Positions 50,877 through 59,076 of a stretch of 64,000 nucleotides of DNA are shown piece by piece. The notes beneath the pieces are model-generated. The model worked only from the letters and a program-made list of their open reading frames with translations, made no database searches and had not been told where the DNA came from. The position numbers were made by a program, and so were the translations under genes. The stretch's first letter is position 1, and each line of letters begins with the position of its first letter. Location: assembly GCF_052068095.1 (NCBI RefSeq), contig NZ_JBQHDG010000015.1:124001-188000 (forward strand), in the 5' to 3' direction. The stretch comes from Phytohabitans sp052068095 (lineage in GTDB: Bacteria > Actinomycetota > Actinomycetes > Mycobacteriales > Micromonosporaceae).

Positions 50877-52202
50877 ATGCCTTTCGTATCGATGCGCCGC
50901 GCCATGCTGGCGCCACTCGCCCTGCTGGCGCTCGTCGCCGCGCTCCCGGCCAGCCCGGCCGCCGCCGCGGCCAGAGCACCGGGGGACGACTTCAAGTGGA
51001 GCGTCGTCCCATCGAGCCCCAAGGGGCCGACCGTGCGCAGCCGGTTCGAGTACGGGCTCAAGCCCGGCGAGGAGGTGGCCGACTGGGTCGCGGTGAGCAA
51101 CCTCGGCAAGAAGGCCCTCAAGGTCGCGGTGTACGCGACCGACGCGTTCAACGCCGACGACGGTGGCTTCGCGCTGCTGCCCGCCAACCAGCCGCCCAAG
51201 GACGTCGGCGCCTGGGTCACGCTGCCCCGCAAGGAGTACACCGTGCCGGTGGGCAAGCGGGTGGACATCCCGTTCAAGGTGAAGATCCCGGCGAACGCCG
51301 AACCCGGCGACCACATCGGCGGCCTGATCGCCTCGGCCACCGAGAGCACCACCAACGCGGAGGGCCAGCAGGTCAACGTCGAGCGCCGGGTGGCCTCCCG
51401 TATCTACCTGCGGGTCGACGGTCCGGTGCGGCCGGTGGCACAGATCACCAAGATCGACGTGGCGTACGCCAACCCGGCGATCCCGTTCGGCGGCGGCGAC
51501 ATGACCGTGACCTACCACGTGGCGAACACCGGCAACGTGCGCTTCTCCGGCAAGGCGCGGATCCAGGTGCGCGGCCCCCTCGGTGTGCGCGTGGCCAACA
51601 GCGACGTGATCGACGTGCCGGAGCTGCTGCCCGACTCCGAAGTGCGGATCACCCGCAAGCTGGAGGGTGTGTTTCCGGCTGGCCGGCTTTCCGCCGAGGT
51701 CACCGTCAACCCCCAGCTGGAAGGGCAGAACATGGCCTCGCTGAGCGAATCCCGGTCGATGTGGGCGATGCCGTGGCTGATCGTCGTCCTCGTCCTGCTG
51801 ATCGTGGCCGCGCTCGTCCTCTGGCTGTGGCGGCGGCGCCGCTCCCGCCGGCTCGCGGCCGAGGCCGAGCTGATCGGCGCGACCGAGGCCGTGGGTGCCG
51901 GGTCACGCGCCCGGGGTGTGGTGCTGGCCGCCGTCGCCCTCGGCGCGCTGGCCGCGCCCGGAGCGATCGAGCCGAGCCCGACGGCCGAGGTGGAGATCCA
52001 GGTGTCGATCGCGCCGGCCGCGACACCTACGCCGACCGCTTCGCCGACCCCGACCACCTCTCCACCTCCCGGCGGTGGCGGGGGCGGCGGTGACCTGCCT
52101 CGCACCGGCCTGGCGATCGGCGCGTTCGTGGTCGCCGGCGCCGCGCTCGTGGGCGGCGGCGCCGGCCTGCGCGTACTCGGCCGTCGACGCCGCCCGGCCT
52201 GA
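50877..52202 (+). CDS. DUF916 (WxL-interacting) membrane protein with LPXTG tail
   Basis: A 441-aa protein. The signal peptide is about 1-33. The DUF916 Ig-like module is about 38-165 (FKWSVVPSSPKGPTVRSRFEYGLKPGEEVADWVAVSNLGKKALKVAVYATDAFNADDGGF ... VPVGKRVDIPFKVKIPANAEPGDHIGGLIAS). A second beta-rich module is about 175-285 (DMTVTYHVANTGNVRFSGKARIQVRG). The membrane helix is about 298-322 (PWLIVVLVLLIVAALVLWLWRRRR). After that comes another hydrophobic stretch (RGVVLAAVALGALAAPGAIEP), a PT-rich spacer and LPRTG plus a final helix. The ending looks like a second small surface protein fused to the WxIP. ATG 50877 has GAGGAG 10 nt upstream. Confidence 0.82.
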   Translation: MPFVSMRRAMLAPLALLALVAALPASPAAAAARAPGDDFKWSVVPSSPKGPTVRSRFEYGLKPGEEVADWVAVSNLGKKALKVAVYATDAFNADDGGFALLPANQPPKDVGAWVTLPRKEYTVPVGKRVDIPFKVKIPANAEPGDHIGGLIASATESTTNAEGQQVNVERRVASRIYLRVDGPVRPVAQITKIDVAYANPAIPFGGGDMTVTYHVANTGNVRFSGKARIQVRGPLGVRVANSDVIDVPELLPDSEVRITRKLEGVFPAGRLSAEVTVNPQLEGQNMASLSESRSMWAMPWLIVVLVLLIVAALVLWLWRRRRSRRLAAEAELIGATEAVGAGSRARGVVLAAVALGALAAPGAIEPSPTAEVEIQVSIAPAATPTPTASPTPTTSPPPGGGGGGGDLPRTGLAIGAFVVAGAALVGGGAGLRVLGRRRRPA

Positions 52203-52207
52203 TCCAT

Positions 52208-52247
52208 GCGGCCGCCGGGCCCGCGAGGGAGGTGCGGCGGCGGCCGC
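52208..52247. terminator. Hairpin between the surface cluster and dnaG
   Basis: GCGGCCGCCG (52208-52217) pairs with 52238-52247 over a 20-nt loop, right after the stop at 52202 and before the dnaG start. Confidence 0.6.
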
Positions 52248-52271
52248 GACGGGTGAGGCAGGATGTAGGTC

Positions 52272-54122
52272 ATGGCTGGCCGCATCCGGGACGAGGACAT
52301 CGCGCTGGTTCGCGAGCGCACCGCGATCGCCGACGTCATCTCCGAGCACGTCACGCTGAAGGCGGCCGGCGGCGGCAACCTCAAGGGGCTGTGCCCGTTC
52401 CACGACGAGAAGACGGCGTCGTTCACCGTCGCGCCGGGCCGAAACGTGTATTTCTGCCACGGGTGTGGGCAGGGCGGCGACGCGATCAAGTTCCTCATGG
52501 ACATCGACCACCTCTCGTTCGTCGAGTCGGTCGAGCGGCTGGCCGGCCGGGCCGGCATCCAGCTGCGCTACATCGAGGCCGGCCCGGCGCCGGTGCGGCA
52601 GCAGCAGGGGCAGCGGCAGCGCCTCGTCGCCGCGCACGCCGCCGCGGCCGAGTTCTACGCCGAGCAGCTCGGCACCGGGCCCGCGCAGAAGGCCCGCGAG
52701 TTCCTCGCCGAGCGCGGCTTCGACCGGGCCACCGCCCAGCAGTACGGCTGCGGCTTCGCGCCGGACGCCTGGGACCACCTCGCCAAGCACCTGCGGCAGA
52801 AGGGCTACAACGCGCAGGAGCTGATCACCGCGGGCTTGGTCCGGGAGGCACGCTCGGGCTCGCTCATCGACCGCTTCCGGGGCCGGCTGCTGTGGCCGAT
52901 CAAAGACCTCACCGGCGACGTGATCGGCTTCGGCGCGCGCAGGCTCTTCGAGAAGGACGACGGCCCGAAGTACCTGAACACCCCCGAGACGCCCATCTAC
53001 AAGAAGTCGCACGTGCTCTACGGCGTCGACCTGGCCAAGCGTGAGATCGCCAAGCAGGGCCGGGTGGTGATCGTCGAGGGGTACACCGACGTGATGGCCT
53101 GCCACCTCGCCGACGTGCCCACGGCGGTGGCGACCTGTGGCACATCGTTCGGCAGCGACCATATCGGCGTGCTGCGGCGCCTGCTGATGGACACCGACGG
53201 CTTCACCGGCGAGATCATCTTCACCTTCGACGGCGACGCGGCCGGGCAGAAGGCGGCGCTGCGCGCGTTCGAAGAAGACCAGAAGTTCGTCGGCCGCACG
53301 TTCATCGCGATCTCCCCGGACAACATGGACCCCTGCGAGCTGCGGCTGGCCAAGGGCGACCTCGCGGTGCGCGACCTCGTCGCCCGCCGCGAGCCGTTGG
53401 TCGACTTCGCGCTGCGGCAGGTCCTCTCCCGCCATGACCTGGACACCGTCGAGGGCCGGGTAGACGCGATGCGCCGGGCCGCGCCGCTGGTCGCCAAAAT
53501 CAAAGACCGGGAAAAGCGCCCCGAGTACATCCGGAAGCTCGCCGGCGACCTCGGCATGGAGATCGAGCCGGTGCAGCGCGCGGTGTCGGCCGCCTCCGGC
53601 CGTGCCGAGCCCGCGACCGGCCGCCCCGCTCCGGTGGAGTCCGTTGTAGACAGTCCGCAGGCGATGGTGGAGCGGGAGTGCCTCAAGCTGGCCCTCCAGA
53701 TGCCGGCGCTGGCCGGCCCGATGTTCGACGCGCTGGCCGCCGACGTCTACCGCCACCCGGTACACGTGGTGGTCCGTGAAGCCATCACCGCCGCGGGCGG
53801 CGCGGCCTCCGCGGTGGCCGGCGCCGTCTGGATCGAGGGGGTACGCGACGCCTGCGGCGACCTGGCCGCCAAGGCCCTGGTCGGCGAGCTCGCGGTGGAG
53901 CCGCTACGCCTCGACACCGAGCCCGACCCCCGCTACGTCTCGGTGGCGTTGGCCCGCCTCCAGCTCGGCTCGGTGGCCGCCCGCATCCGCGAGCTGAAGT
54001 CGAAGGTGCAGCGCGTCAACCCGGTGACCAACAAGGACGAGTACCTGGCGCTCGCCGGGGAACTCTTCTCGCTGGAGCAGCACGCCCGCGCGCTCCGCGA
54101 GCAGGCGGTCGGGGGTCTGTAG
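52272..54122 (+). CDS. dnaG: DNA primase DnaG
   Basis: A 616-aa primase that synthesises RNA primers at the replication fork. The zinc-binding domain uses C41, H44, C62, C65 (CPFHDEK; YFCHGCGQGGD). The RNA-polymerase core has GRLLWPIKDLTGDVIGFGARRL and the TOPRIM motifs VVIVEGYTDVMA and TFDGDAAGQKAA. The C-terminal helicase-binding-like helical region is about 440-616. Length and motif spacing are normal. A ribosome binding site is weak at the ATG (GGCAGGATG context). It is transcribed after the surface cluster but separated by a hairpin. Confidence 0.95.
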   Translation: MAGRIRDEDIALVRERTAIADVISEHVTLKAAGGGNLKGLCPFHDEKTASFTVAPGRNVYFCHGCGQGGDAIKFLMDIDHLSFVESVERLAGRAGIQLRYIEAGPAPVRQQQGQRQRLVAAHAAAAEFYAEQLGTGPAQKAREFLAERGFDRATAQQYGCGFAPDAWDHLAKHLRQKGYNAQELITAGLVREARSGSLIDRFRGRLLWPIKDLTGDVIGFGARRLFEKDDGPKYLNTPETPIYKKSHVLYGVDLAKREIAKQGRVVIVEGYTDVMACHLADVPTAVATCGTSFGSDHIGVLRRLLMDTDGFTGEIIFTFDGDAAGQKAALRAFEEDQKFVGRTFIAISPDNMDPCELRLAKGDLAVRDLVARREPLVDFALRQVLSRHDLDTVEGRVDAMRRAAPLVAKIKDREKRPEYIRKLAGDLGMEIEPVQRAVSAASGRAEPATGRPAPVESVVDSPQAMVERECLKLALQMPALAGPMFDALAADVYRHPVHVVVREAITAAGGAASAVAGAVWIEGVRDACGDLAAKALVGELAVEPLRLDTEPDPRYVSVALARLQLGSVAARIRELKSKVQRVNPVTNKDEYLALAGELFSLEQHARALREQAVGGL

Positions 54123-54632
54123 GTGGCACTCTTCAGGCGCAAGCCGAAGCTGCCGGCCGGCCAGCGCCCGGCCCTGGAGCAGGACGAGCGCGTCCTCGCC
54201 TGGGCCCCGGCGAGCGGCGACGGCGTGGTGGTGGCGACAAACCGCGGCCTCTGGCTCCCCGGCCTCCACCGCCTCGGCTGGCACGAAATCCACAAGGCCG
54301 TCTGGTCCGGCCGCGAGCTGGTGGTCACTCCGGCCTCGGTCGTCGACGAACGCGAGGGCTACACCGTGGTCGCCGACCAGCCCATCCTCTCCACGCTCCT
54401 GCTGGAGCCCGGCGACCTGCCCGACCAGGTCCGCACCCGGGTGACCCGCTCGGTCGCGTACACCGAGCACCACCCACTGCCCGAGGGCGGCGGCGTCCGC
54501 GTGGTGGCCCGCCGGGTCAGCGGCGTAGACGGCCTGACCTGGACCGTCCGCTACGACCCCGGCACCGCCCCCGACGAGGCGACGGTAGACGACCTGGTAG
54601 CCGCCGCCAGCGCCGCCTCCACCCCGGCCTGA
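54123..54632 (+). CDS. Conserved hypothetical protein downstream of dnaG
   Basis: A 169-aa soluble protein starting on a GTG directly after the dnaG stop, so it is translationally coupled. It begins ALFRRKPKLPAGQRPALEQDERVLAWAPASGDGVVVATNRGLWLPG and continues with HEIHKAVWSGRELVVTPASVVDEREGYTVVADQPILSTLLLEPGDLPDQVRTRVTRSV, a PH-like beta-rich fold by eye. Genes of this size and position are common next to actinobacterial dnaG, but I know of no established function. The C terminus is Ala-rich. Confidence 0.8.
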   Translation: MALFRRKPKLPAGQRPALEQDERVLAWAPASGDGVVVATNRGLWLPGLHRLGWHEIHKAVWSGRELVVTPASVVDEREGYTVVADQPILSTLLLEPGDLPDQVRTRVTRSVAYTEHHPLPEGGGVRVVARRVSGVDGLTWTVRYDPGTAPDEATVDDLVAAASAASTPA

Positions 54633-54716
54633 CCCTTGGGGCCCAACCCGACTGAAAGATCATCAGCGGGCCGGGCCTCGGTAGCAGTCACTTGGCACCC
54701 ACCCGAGCGCACCGCG

Positions 54717-55232
54717 CTACTTCCGGCGTTGGCGGCGCTTGCGGGCACGCTCTGTGATCCGAGTCTGGTAGTCAACAACGCCCGAATGCGTCAGCCAGTA
54801 GACGTCCGGGCGGCGCGCCACGGCCAGTGCGCCGATGTCGGCCAGGTTGAAGGTAAGTAGGTCGAGGATCTGCTGCCTGGTCGCCTCACCCGGTAGCAAG
54901 AACAGGTGCACCTTTGCGTCGAGGTAGGCCTTGAGCTCGCGCTCGCGGACGAGGATGTGCTGATCCCGCCCAAAGACGACCCAACCGGCCGCTCCGACGA
55001 CGGGCAGCCAGTCTTCGTCCTCAAGCCCGTCGTCGAGGCGCGTGCGGCCGAAGACAGAAGATGGTGTGTGGACGACGTAGCCGAGATCGCTGACGAACCG
55101 CCGTACCGTGCGGCCAGCCATGTTCTCGTCGATGTAGAACTCAGGCGGCGCGGCCCAGGAGGATGCGGGCGGCGGTGCGGACGTCGTTGATGGAGATCCC
55201 GAACTCCTCCGCGACGGTCTCAGCTTCCTCAC
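54717..55232 (-). CDS. PIN-like (DUF5615-type) putative toxin
   Basis: A 171-aa reading frame. The recognisable part starts EFYIDENMAGRTVRRFVSDLGYVVHTPSSVFG, then GLEDEDWLPVVGAAGWVVFGRDQHILVRERELKAYLDAKVHLFLLPG and LLTFNLADIGALAVARRPDVYWLTHSG. The IDEN, DEDWLP and GRDQHI acidic segments fit the reduced PIN-like nuclease fold that pairs with DUF433 antitoxins. Start uncertain: only GTG 55232 is in frame before IDEN, and it overlaps the antitoxin gene by 92 nt. A basic tail (ERARKRRQRRK) could aid RNA contact. Probable RNase-type toxin; not shown. Confidence 0.7.
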   Translation of the reverse strand: MRKLRPSRRSSGSPSTTSAPPPASSWAAPPEFYIDENMAGRTVRRFVSDLGYVVHTPSSVFGRTRLDDGLEDEDWLPVVGAAGWVVFGRDQHILVRERELKAYLDAKVHLFLLPGEATRQQILDLLTFNLADIGALAVARRPDVYWLTHSGVVDYQTRITERARKRRQRRK

Positions 55233-55809
55233 CCGCCTTCAACATGCCGGCGACGTCTGCCACGCGGGCGCCGGTGCCGGCGAAGATCGGCTGACCGAAC
55301 GAGCGGCGTATGTCAACGGCAACCTTCGATGGCTGCCAGTGGCGAAGTACTAGGTTGATCGGGAATCCGTCGTTGTCCCAGGCCACGTACTGGAGATAGT
55401 CCTGAACTATCTCCTTGAAGACGTGTTGCCCGGTGTCCCCGGCGATCAGGCCTTGACCGGCCCTGCTCTTCGAGAAATCCCAGAGCACATCGATGCCGTC
55501 CGTGGCCAGCTCAGGCGCCACGAGGACATAATCCCGACCGAACTCTTGCCGGAGCTTCTCCAGGGCGGGGCGGATCTTCTGCGTCCGAACACCTGCGTCG
55601 CGCAGGCCTTCGAGAACGTGGCCCTCGGCGAGCGCGATGAAGGTCACCGGCAGGGGTGTCGCATCTTGGTTTAGGACATGCAGCAAGGGCTTGCCCCGCA
55701 CGTAGCCGCGCGCCCACCTGTGGAAGGTCTGCTGTGGCACGCGGAGGTACCTGCCGGCCTGCGCGAGGTTCAGTAGACCGTCAGTGAAGCGGGCATCGGT
55801 CGTTGGCAC
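55141..55809 (-). CDS. DUF433-type putative antitoxin with N-terminal HTH
   Basis: A 222-aa protein. The N-terminal HTH-like region is FTDGLLNLAQAGRYLRVPQQTFHRWARGY (about 8-36). The C-terminal DUF433 domain (about 165-222) has SFGQPIFAGTGARVADVAGMLKAGEEAETVAEEFGISINDVRTAARILLG. A Trp/acid-rich middle (VAPELATDGIDVLWDFSK; DYLQYVAWDNDGFPINLVLRHWQPSKV) lies between. GTG 55809 is chosen because AGGAGG (55821-55826, minus strand) precedes it. The gene order antitoxin then toxin, with overlap, is the usual TA layout. The 258-bp region upstream (55810-56067) holds an AT-rich promoter-like stretch (55868-55905) with repeated ATTCAA elements. Confidence 0.72.
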   Translation of the reverse strand: MPTTDARFTDGLLNLAQAGRYLRVPQQTFHRWARGYVRGKPLLHVLNQDATPLPVTFIALAEGHVLEGLRDAGVRTQKIRPALEKLRQEFGRDYVLVAPELATDGIDVLWDFSKSRAGQGLIAGDTGQHVFKEIVQDYLQYVAWDNDGFPINLVLRHWQPSKVAVDIRRSFGQPIFAGTGARVADVAGMLKAGEEAETVAEEFGISINDVRTAARILLGRAA

Positions 55810-56067
55810 GCAAATCGCCCCCTCCTGTACTGCGCCACACGCTACCCGCTGCGGCATTGCCCGCCCGGGATTCAATTCAATACATTTCACAACGGTTCAA
55901 GGTCAAGTTGGTGGCCGGGCTGCGCCTCGGCTGGCATCACAAAAGTGCTGAGCTGCCGACATGCTCGCCCTGCCCGTCGTACGCCATCGACCGCGATTGC
56001 CACCGCATCGGTGCTTCGACAAGTACTCCCGCCCGCATGAGCGGGCCGGCGTACACCATCTCTGCGC

Positions 56068-57276
56068 TCAGGCGGGGCGGAGGGCGGGGCTGCCTTGGTC
56101 GTGGCAGATGTGGTCGCTGATCATGCGAGCCGCGCCGACCAGGCCGGCCTCGTCGCCCATCTCGGATAGGGCGATCGGCATGTCGCCGGTGGCCAGGGGT
56201 AGCGACGAGCGGTAGACGACCGAGCGGATCTCGGCGAGCAGCGCGTGGCCGATGCCCGCGACGCCGCCGCCGATCACGATCAGGCCGGGGTTGAAGAAGC
56301 TGACCAGGCCGGCCAGGACCTGGCCCACGCGGCGTGCGCCGTCGCGGACCATGCCCATCGCGAACGGGTCGCCGTCGGCGGCGGCCACCGAGACGTCGAT
56401 CGGGGTGACCGCGCCGGCTTCGCGGAGGCGGTCGGCCAGATGGGGTGAGCGGCCGGAGCGGGCGGCGGCGAGTGCGTCGCGGGTCAGGGCGGCGCCGCCG
56501 AAGAAAGCTTCGAGGCAGCCGGTGTTGCCGCACACGCAGACCGGGCCGTGCGGGTCGACGGACGTGTGGCCGATGTCGCCGGCGCTGCCGGTCGCGCCGC
56601 GGTAGACCTCGCCGGCCGCGACGATGCCGCAGCCGATGCCGGCGCCGATCTTCACGAACAGGAAGTCTTCGAACGAGCGGGCGATCCCGGCGTGCATCTC
56701 GCCGAGCGCCATGATGTTGACGTCGTTGTCGACGAGCACCGGGCAGCTCAGCTCGGCGGCCAGCGTCTCGCGCACGGGGAAGCGGTGCCACCCGGGCATG
56801 AAGGGCGGCGACACCGGCATGCCCTCGCGGAAGCTCACCGGGCCGGGGATGCCCACGCCGGCGCCGGTGAACCGCTTGGTGCCGGTCTCCACGCGCAGCT
56901 TGTTGACCATCTCCAGCGCCTGACTGATCACGGCGGTCGGGCCCTTGCGCAGGTCGGTGCGCTCGGTGACCCGGCCGAGGACGCGCATCTCGCCGTCGGT
57001 CACCGCGAGGTCGAGTGTGGTGGCGCCGATGTCGATGCCGAGGAAGCGGGTGGCCGCGGCGATCCGTACGACCGACGAACGGCGGCCGCCCCGAGAGGCG
57101 GCCGGCCCGGCGGTGTCGACGAGACCGCGGTCGATGAGGCGGTCGATCTCCACGGCCAGCTTGGACCGGGACAGTCCGACCGCGTCGACGAGCTCGGCGC
57201 GGGAGCGGGGCCCGCCGTCGCGCAGGAGGCGGAGTACCGCCGCCTGGTGCCGATTGTCGGGCCACACTCCAACCAT
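56068..57276 (-). CDS. ROK-family transcriptional regulator (1)
   Basis: A 402-aa regulator. The N-terminal winged HTH is about 8-65 (HQAAVLRLLRDGGPRSRAELVDAVGLSRSKLAVEIDRLIDRGLVD). The ROK sugar-kinase fold is about 80-402 with FLGIDIGATTLDLAVTD, VGIPGPVSFREGMPVSPPFMPGW, VDNDVNIMALGE, VKIGAGIGCGI, the zinc motif CVCGNTGCLEAFFGG and IVIGGGVAGIGHALLAEI. ATG 57276 is divergent from the ABC exporter genes at 57391. It likely represses that transporter in response to a sugar or phosphosugar, via the motif at 57310-57323. Confidence 0.9.
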   Translation of the reverse strand: MVGVWPDNRHQAAVLRLLRDGGPRSRAELVDAVGLSRSKLAVEIDRLIDRGLVDTAGPAASRGGRRSSVVRIAAATRFLGIDIGATTLDLAVTDGEMRVLGRVTERTDLRKGPTAVISQALEMVNKLRVETGTKRFTGAGVGIPGPVSFREGMPVSPPFMPGWHRFPVRETLAAELSCPVLVDNDVNIMALGEMHAGIARSFEDFLFVKIGAGIGCGIVAAGEVYRGATGSAGDIGHTSVDPHGPVCVCGNTGCLEAFFGGAALTRDALAAARSGRSPHLADRLREAGAVTPIDVSVAAADGDPFAMGMVRDGARRVGQVLAGLVSFFNPGLIVIGGGVAGIGHALLAEIRSVVYRSSLPLATGDMPIALSEMGDEAGLVGAARMISDHICHDQGSPALRPA

Positions 57277-57282
57277 TCGGCC

Positions 57283-57323
57283 AAGATAGCGCAAAGTTTG
57301 GTCGCTCCCGAGAGAACTTTCTC
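57283..57323. promoter_or_regulatory. Divergent operator candidates: AAGATAGCGC and GAGAGNNCTTTCTC
   Basis: AAGATAGCGC (57283-57292) and GAGAGAACTTTCTC (57310-57323) lie in the 114-bp gap between the ROK gene and the ABC exporter. The second has 4-bp end arms (GAGA/TCTC). Both also occur at 59894-59925 upstream of the isomerase-like gene at 60173. Confidence 0.6.
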
Positions 57324-57390
57324 CCGAGGCGTCAAAAGTCCTCAAAAAGTGGTTGGGGACGTGTCGGAGGGCGGGGTTAGGGTGCCCGTC

Positions 57391-58323
57391 GTGACTGCAC
57401 TCCAACCACTCATCCAAGCGCGGGGGCTGGTGAAGCGGTTCGGCGACTTCACGGCCGTCGATGGCATCGACGTCGACGTGCGGCCGGGCGAGGCGTTCGG
57501 TTTCCTGGGTCCCAACGGCGCGGGCAAGAGCTCGACGATGCGCATGATCGGCTGCGTCTCGCCGCCCACCGGCGGCACGCTGCGCATCCTCGGCAAGGAT
57601 CCGACCCGCGACGGGCCGGCCATCCGCGCGCGGCTCGGCGTCTGTCCCCAGCTGGACAACCTCGACCCCGAGCTGACGGTCCAGGAAAACCTCACGACCT
57701 ACGCCCGCTACTTCGGCATACCGCGCCGGGTCGCCCGCGAGCGGGCCGCCGAGCTGCTCGACTTCGTGCAGCTTGCCGAGCGGGCCGGCAGCAAGGTCGA
57801 GCCGCTGTCCGGCGGCATGAAGCGGCGGCTCACGATCGCCCGCGCGCTGGTCAACGAGCCCGACATCGTGCTGCTCGACGAGCCCACCACCGGCCTCGAC
57901 CCGCAGGCCCGCCACCTTGTGTGGGAGCGCCTGTTCCGGCTCAAGCGGCAGGGCGTGACGCTGGTGCTGACCACCCATTACATGGACGAGGCCGAGCAGC
58001 TGTGCGACCGGCTCGTGGTGATGGACGGCGGCCGCATCGTCGCCGAGGGCTCACCCCGCGAGCTGATCGAGCGCCACTCCACGCGCGAGGTGGTCGAGCT
58101 CCGTTTCGTCGCCGACTCGCAGGACGACTTCGCCGGCAAGCTGACCGGGCTCGGCGAGCGGATCGAGGTGCTGCCCGACCGCATCCTGCTGTACGTGGGC
58201 GACGGCGACACCGCGGTCGCCGACGTGCACGGCCGCGGGCTGACCCCGGCGAGCGTGCTGGTGCGCCGCAGCTCCCTGGAGGACGTCTTCCTCCACCTGA
58301 CCGGCCGTACGCTGGTGGACTGA
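57391..58323 (+). CDS. DrrA-like ABC transporter ATP-binding protein
   Basis: A 310-aa ATPase of the ABC-2 exporter family. It has Walker A GPNGAGKSS, Q-loop VCPQLDNLDPELTVQENL, signature LSGGMKRRLTIARAL, Walker B VLLDEPTTGLDPQARH and switch His TTHYMDEAEQL. The C-terminal extension of about 80 residues is typical of DrrA/NodI-type ATPases. The GTG at 57391 is preceded by a TTAGGGT -10-like box and no ribosome binding site, so a leaderless transcript is likely. Operon with permeases at 58325 and 59077. Substrate unknown. Confidence 0.92.
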   Translation: MTALQPLIQARGLVKRFGDFTAVDGIDVDVRPGEAFGFLGPNGAGKSSTMRMIGCVSPPTGGTLRILGKDPTRDGPAIRARLGVCPQLDNLDPELTVQENLTTYARYFGIPRRVARERAAELLDFVQLAERAGSKVEPLSGGMKRRLTIARALVNEPDIVLLDEPTTGLDPQARHLVWERLFRLKRQGVTLVLTTHYMDEAEQLCDRLVVMDGGRIVAEGSPRELIERHSTREVVELRFVADSQDDFAGKLTGLGERIEVLPDRILLYVGDGDTAVADVHGRGLTPASVLVRRSSLEDVFLHLTGRTLVD

Positions 58324-58324
58324 C

Positions 58325-59074
58325 ATGCTCGCCGTGTTCGAGTACCACCTGACGACGTACAAGCGGGTGTGGCGGGGCAGCGCGCTCTCCACGTTCGTGC
58401 TGCCGCTGCTCACCGTGCTCGGCTTCGGCCTCGGCGTGGGGGAGTACATCGACGGTGGCGTGGACGGCGTGCGCTACCTCGACTGGATCGTGCCCGGCCT
58501 GATCGCCTCGACCGTCATGCAGGTGGCCATCTTCGAGTCGACCTGGCCGGTGCTGAGCAGCTTCAACTGGGTTCGTTCGTACGAGGGGCAGGCCGCCACG
58601 CCCGTGCGCCTCGACGGCATTCTCGGCGGAAACCTGCTCTACGTGCTCTTCCGCGCGCTGACCGGCGCGGTCGCGTTCCTGGTGGTGGCGGCGGTGTTCG
58701 GTGCGCTGCACTCGTGGTGGGCGCTGGCCGTGCTGCCGATCTCGCTGCTGCTGGCGCTGGCGTTCGCGGCCCCCGCGTTCGCCTACAGCTCCTCGGTACC
58801 CAGCGACAGTTACCTCGCGCTGCTGTTCCGGTTCGCGGTGATCCCGATGTCGCTGTTCGCCGGCGTGTTCTTCCCGGTCGAGTCGCTGCCGGTGGGGCTG
58901 CGCTGGCTGGCGTACGCGTCGCCGCTGTGGCACGGCGTCGACCTGTCCCGCGCCGCCACGCTCGGCGGGCCGGCCGAGTGGTCGGTTACCGGGCACGTGC
59001 TCTATCTGGCCCTCTGGGCGGGCGGCGGCTACGCGATCGCCCGCGTCCGGTTCAAGAAGCGGTTGGTGGTCTGA
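58325..59074 (+). CDS. ABC-2-type transporter permease (1)
   Basis: A 249-aa membrane protein with about six helices (STFVLPLLTVLGFGLGVGEYI, YLDWIVPGLIASTVMQVAIFES, GALHSWWALAVLPISLLLALAFAAPAFAY, FRFAVIPMSLFAGVFFPVESLPVGLRWLAYASPLWHGVDLSR). The FFPVESLPVGLRWLAYASPLWH ending is the ABC-2/NodJ-type signature. It starts 1 nt after the ATPase stop. It forms an exporter with the ATPase and the second permease. Confidence 0.9.
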   Translation: MLAVFEYHLTTYKRVWRGSALSTFVLPLLTVLGFGLGVGEYIDGGVDGVRYLDWIVPGLIASTVMQVAIFESTWPVLSSFNWVRSYEGQAATPVRLDGILGGNLLYVLFRALTGAVAFLVVAAVFGALHSWWALAVLPISLLLALAFAAPAFAYSSSVPSDSYLALLFRFAVIPMSLFAGVFFPVESLPVGLRWLAYASPLWHGVDLSRAATLGGPAEWSVTGHVLYLALWAGGGYAIARVRFKKRLVV

Positions 59075-59076
59075 CG

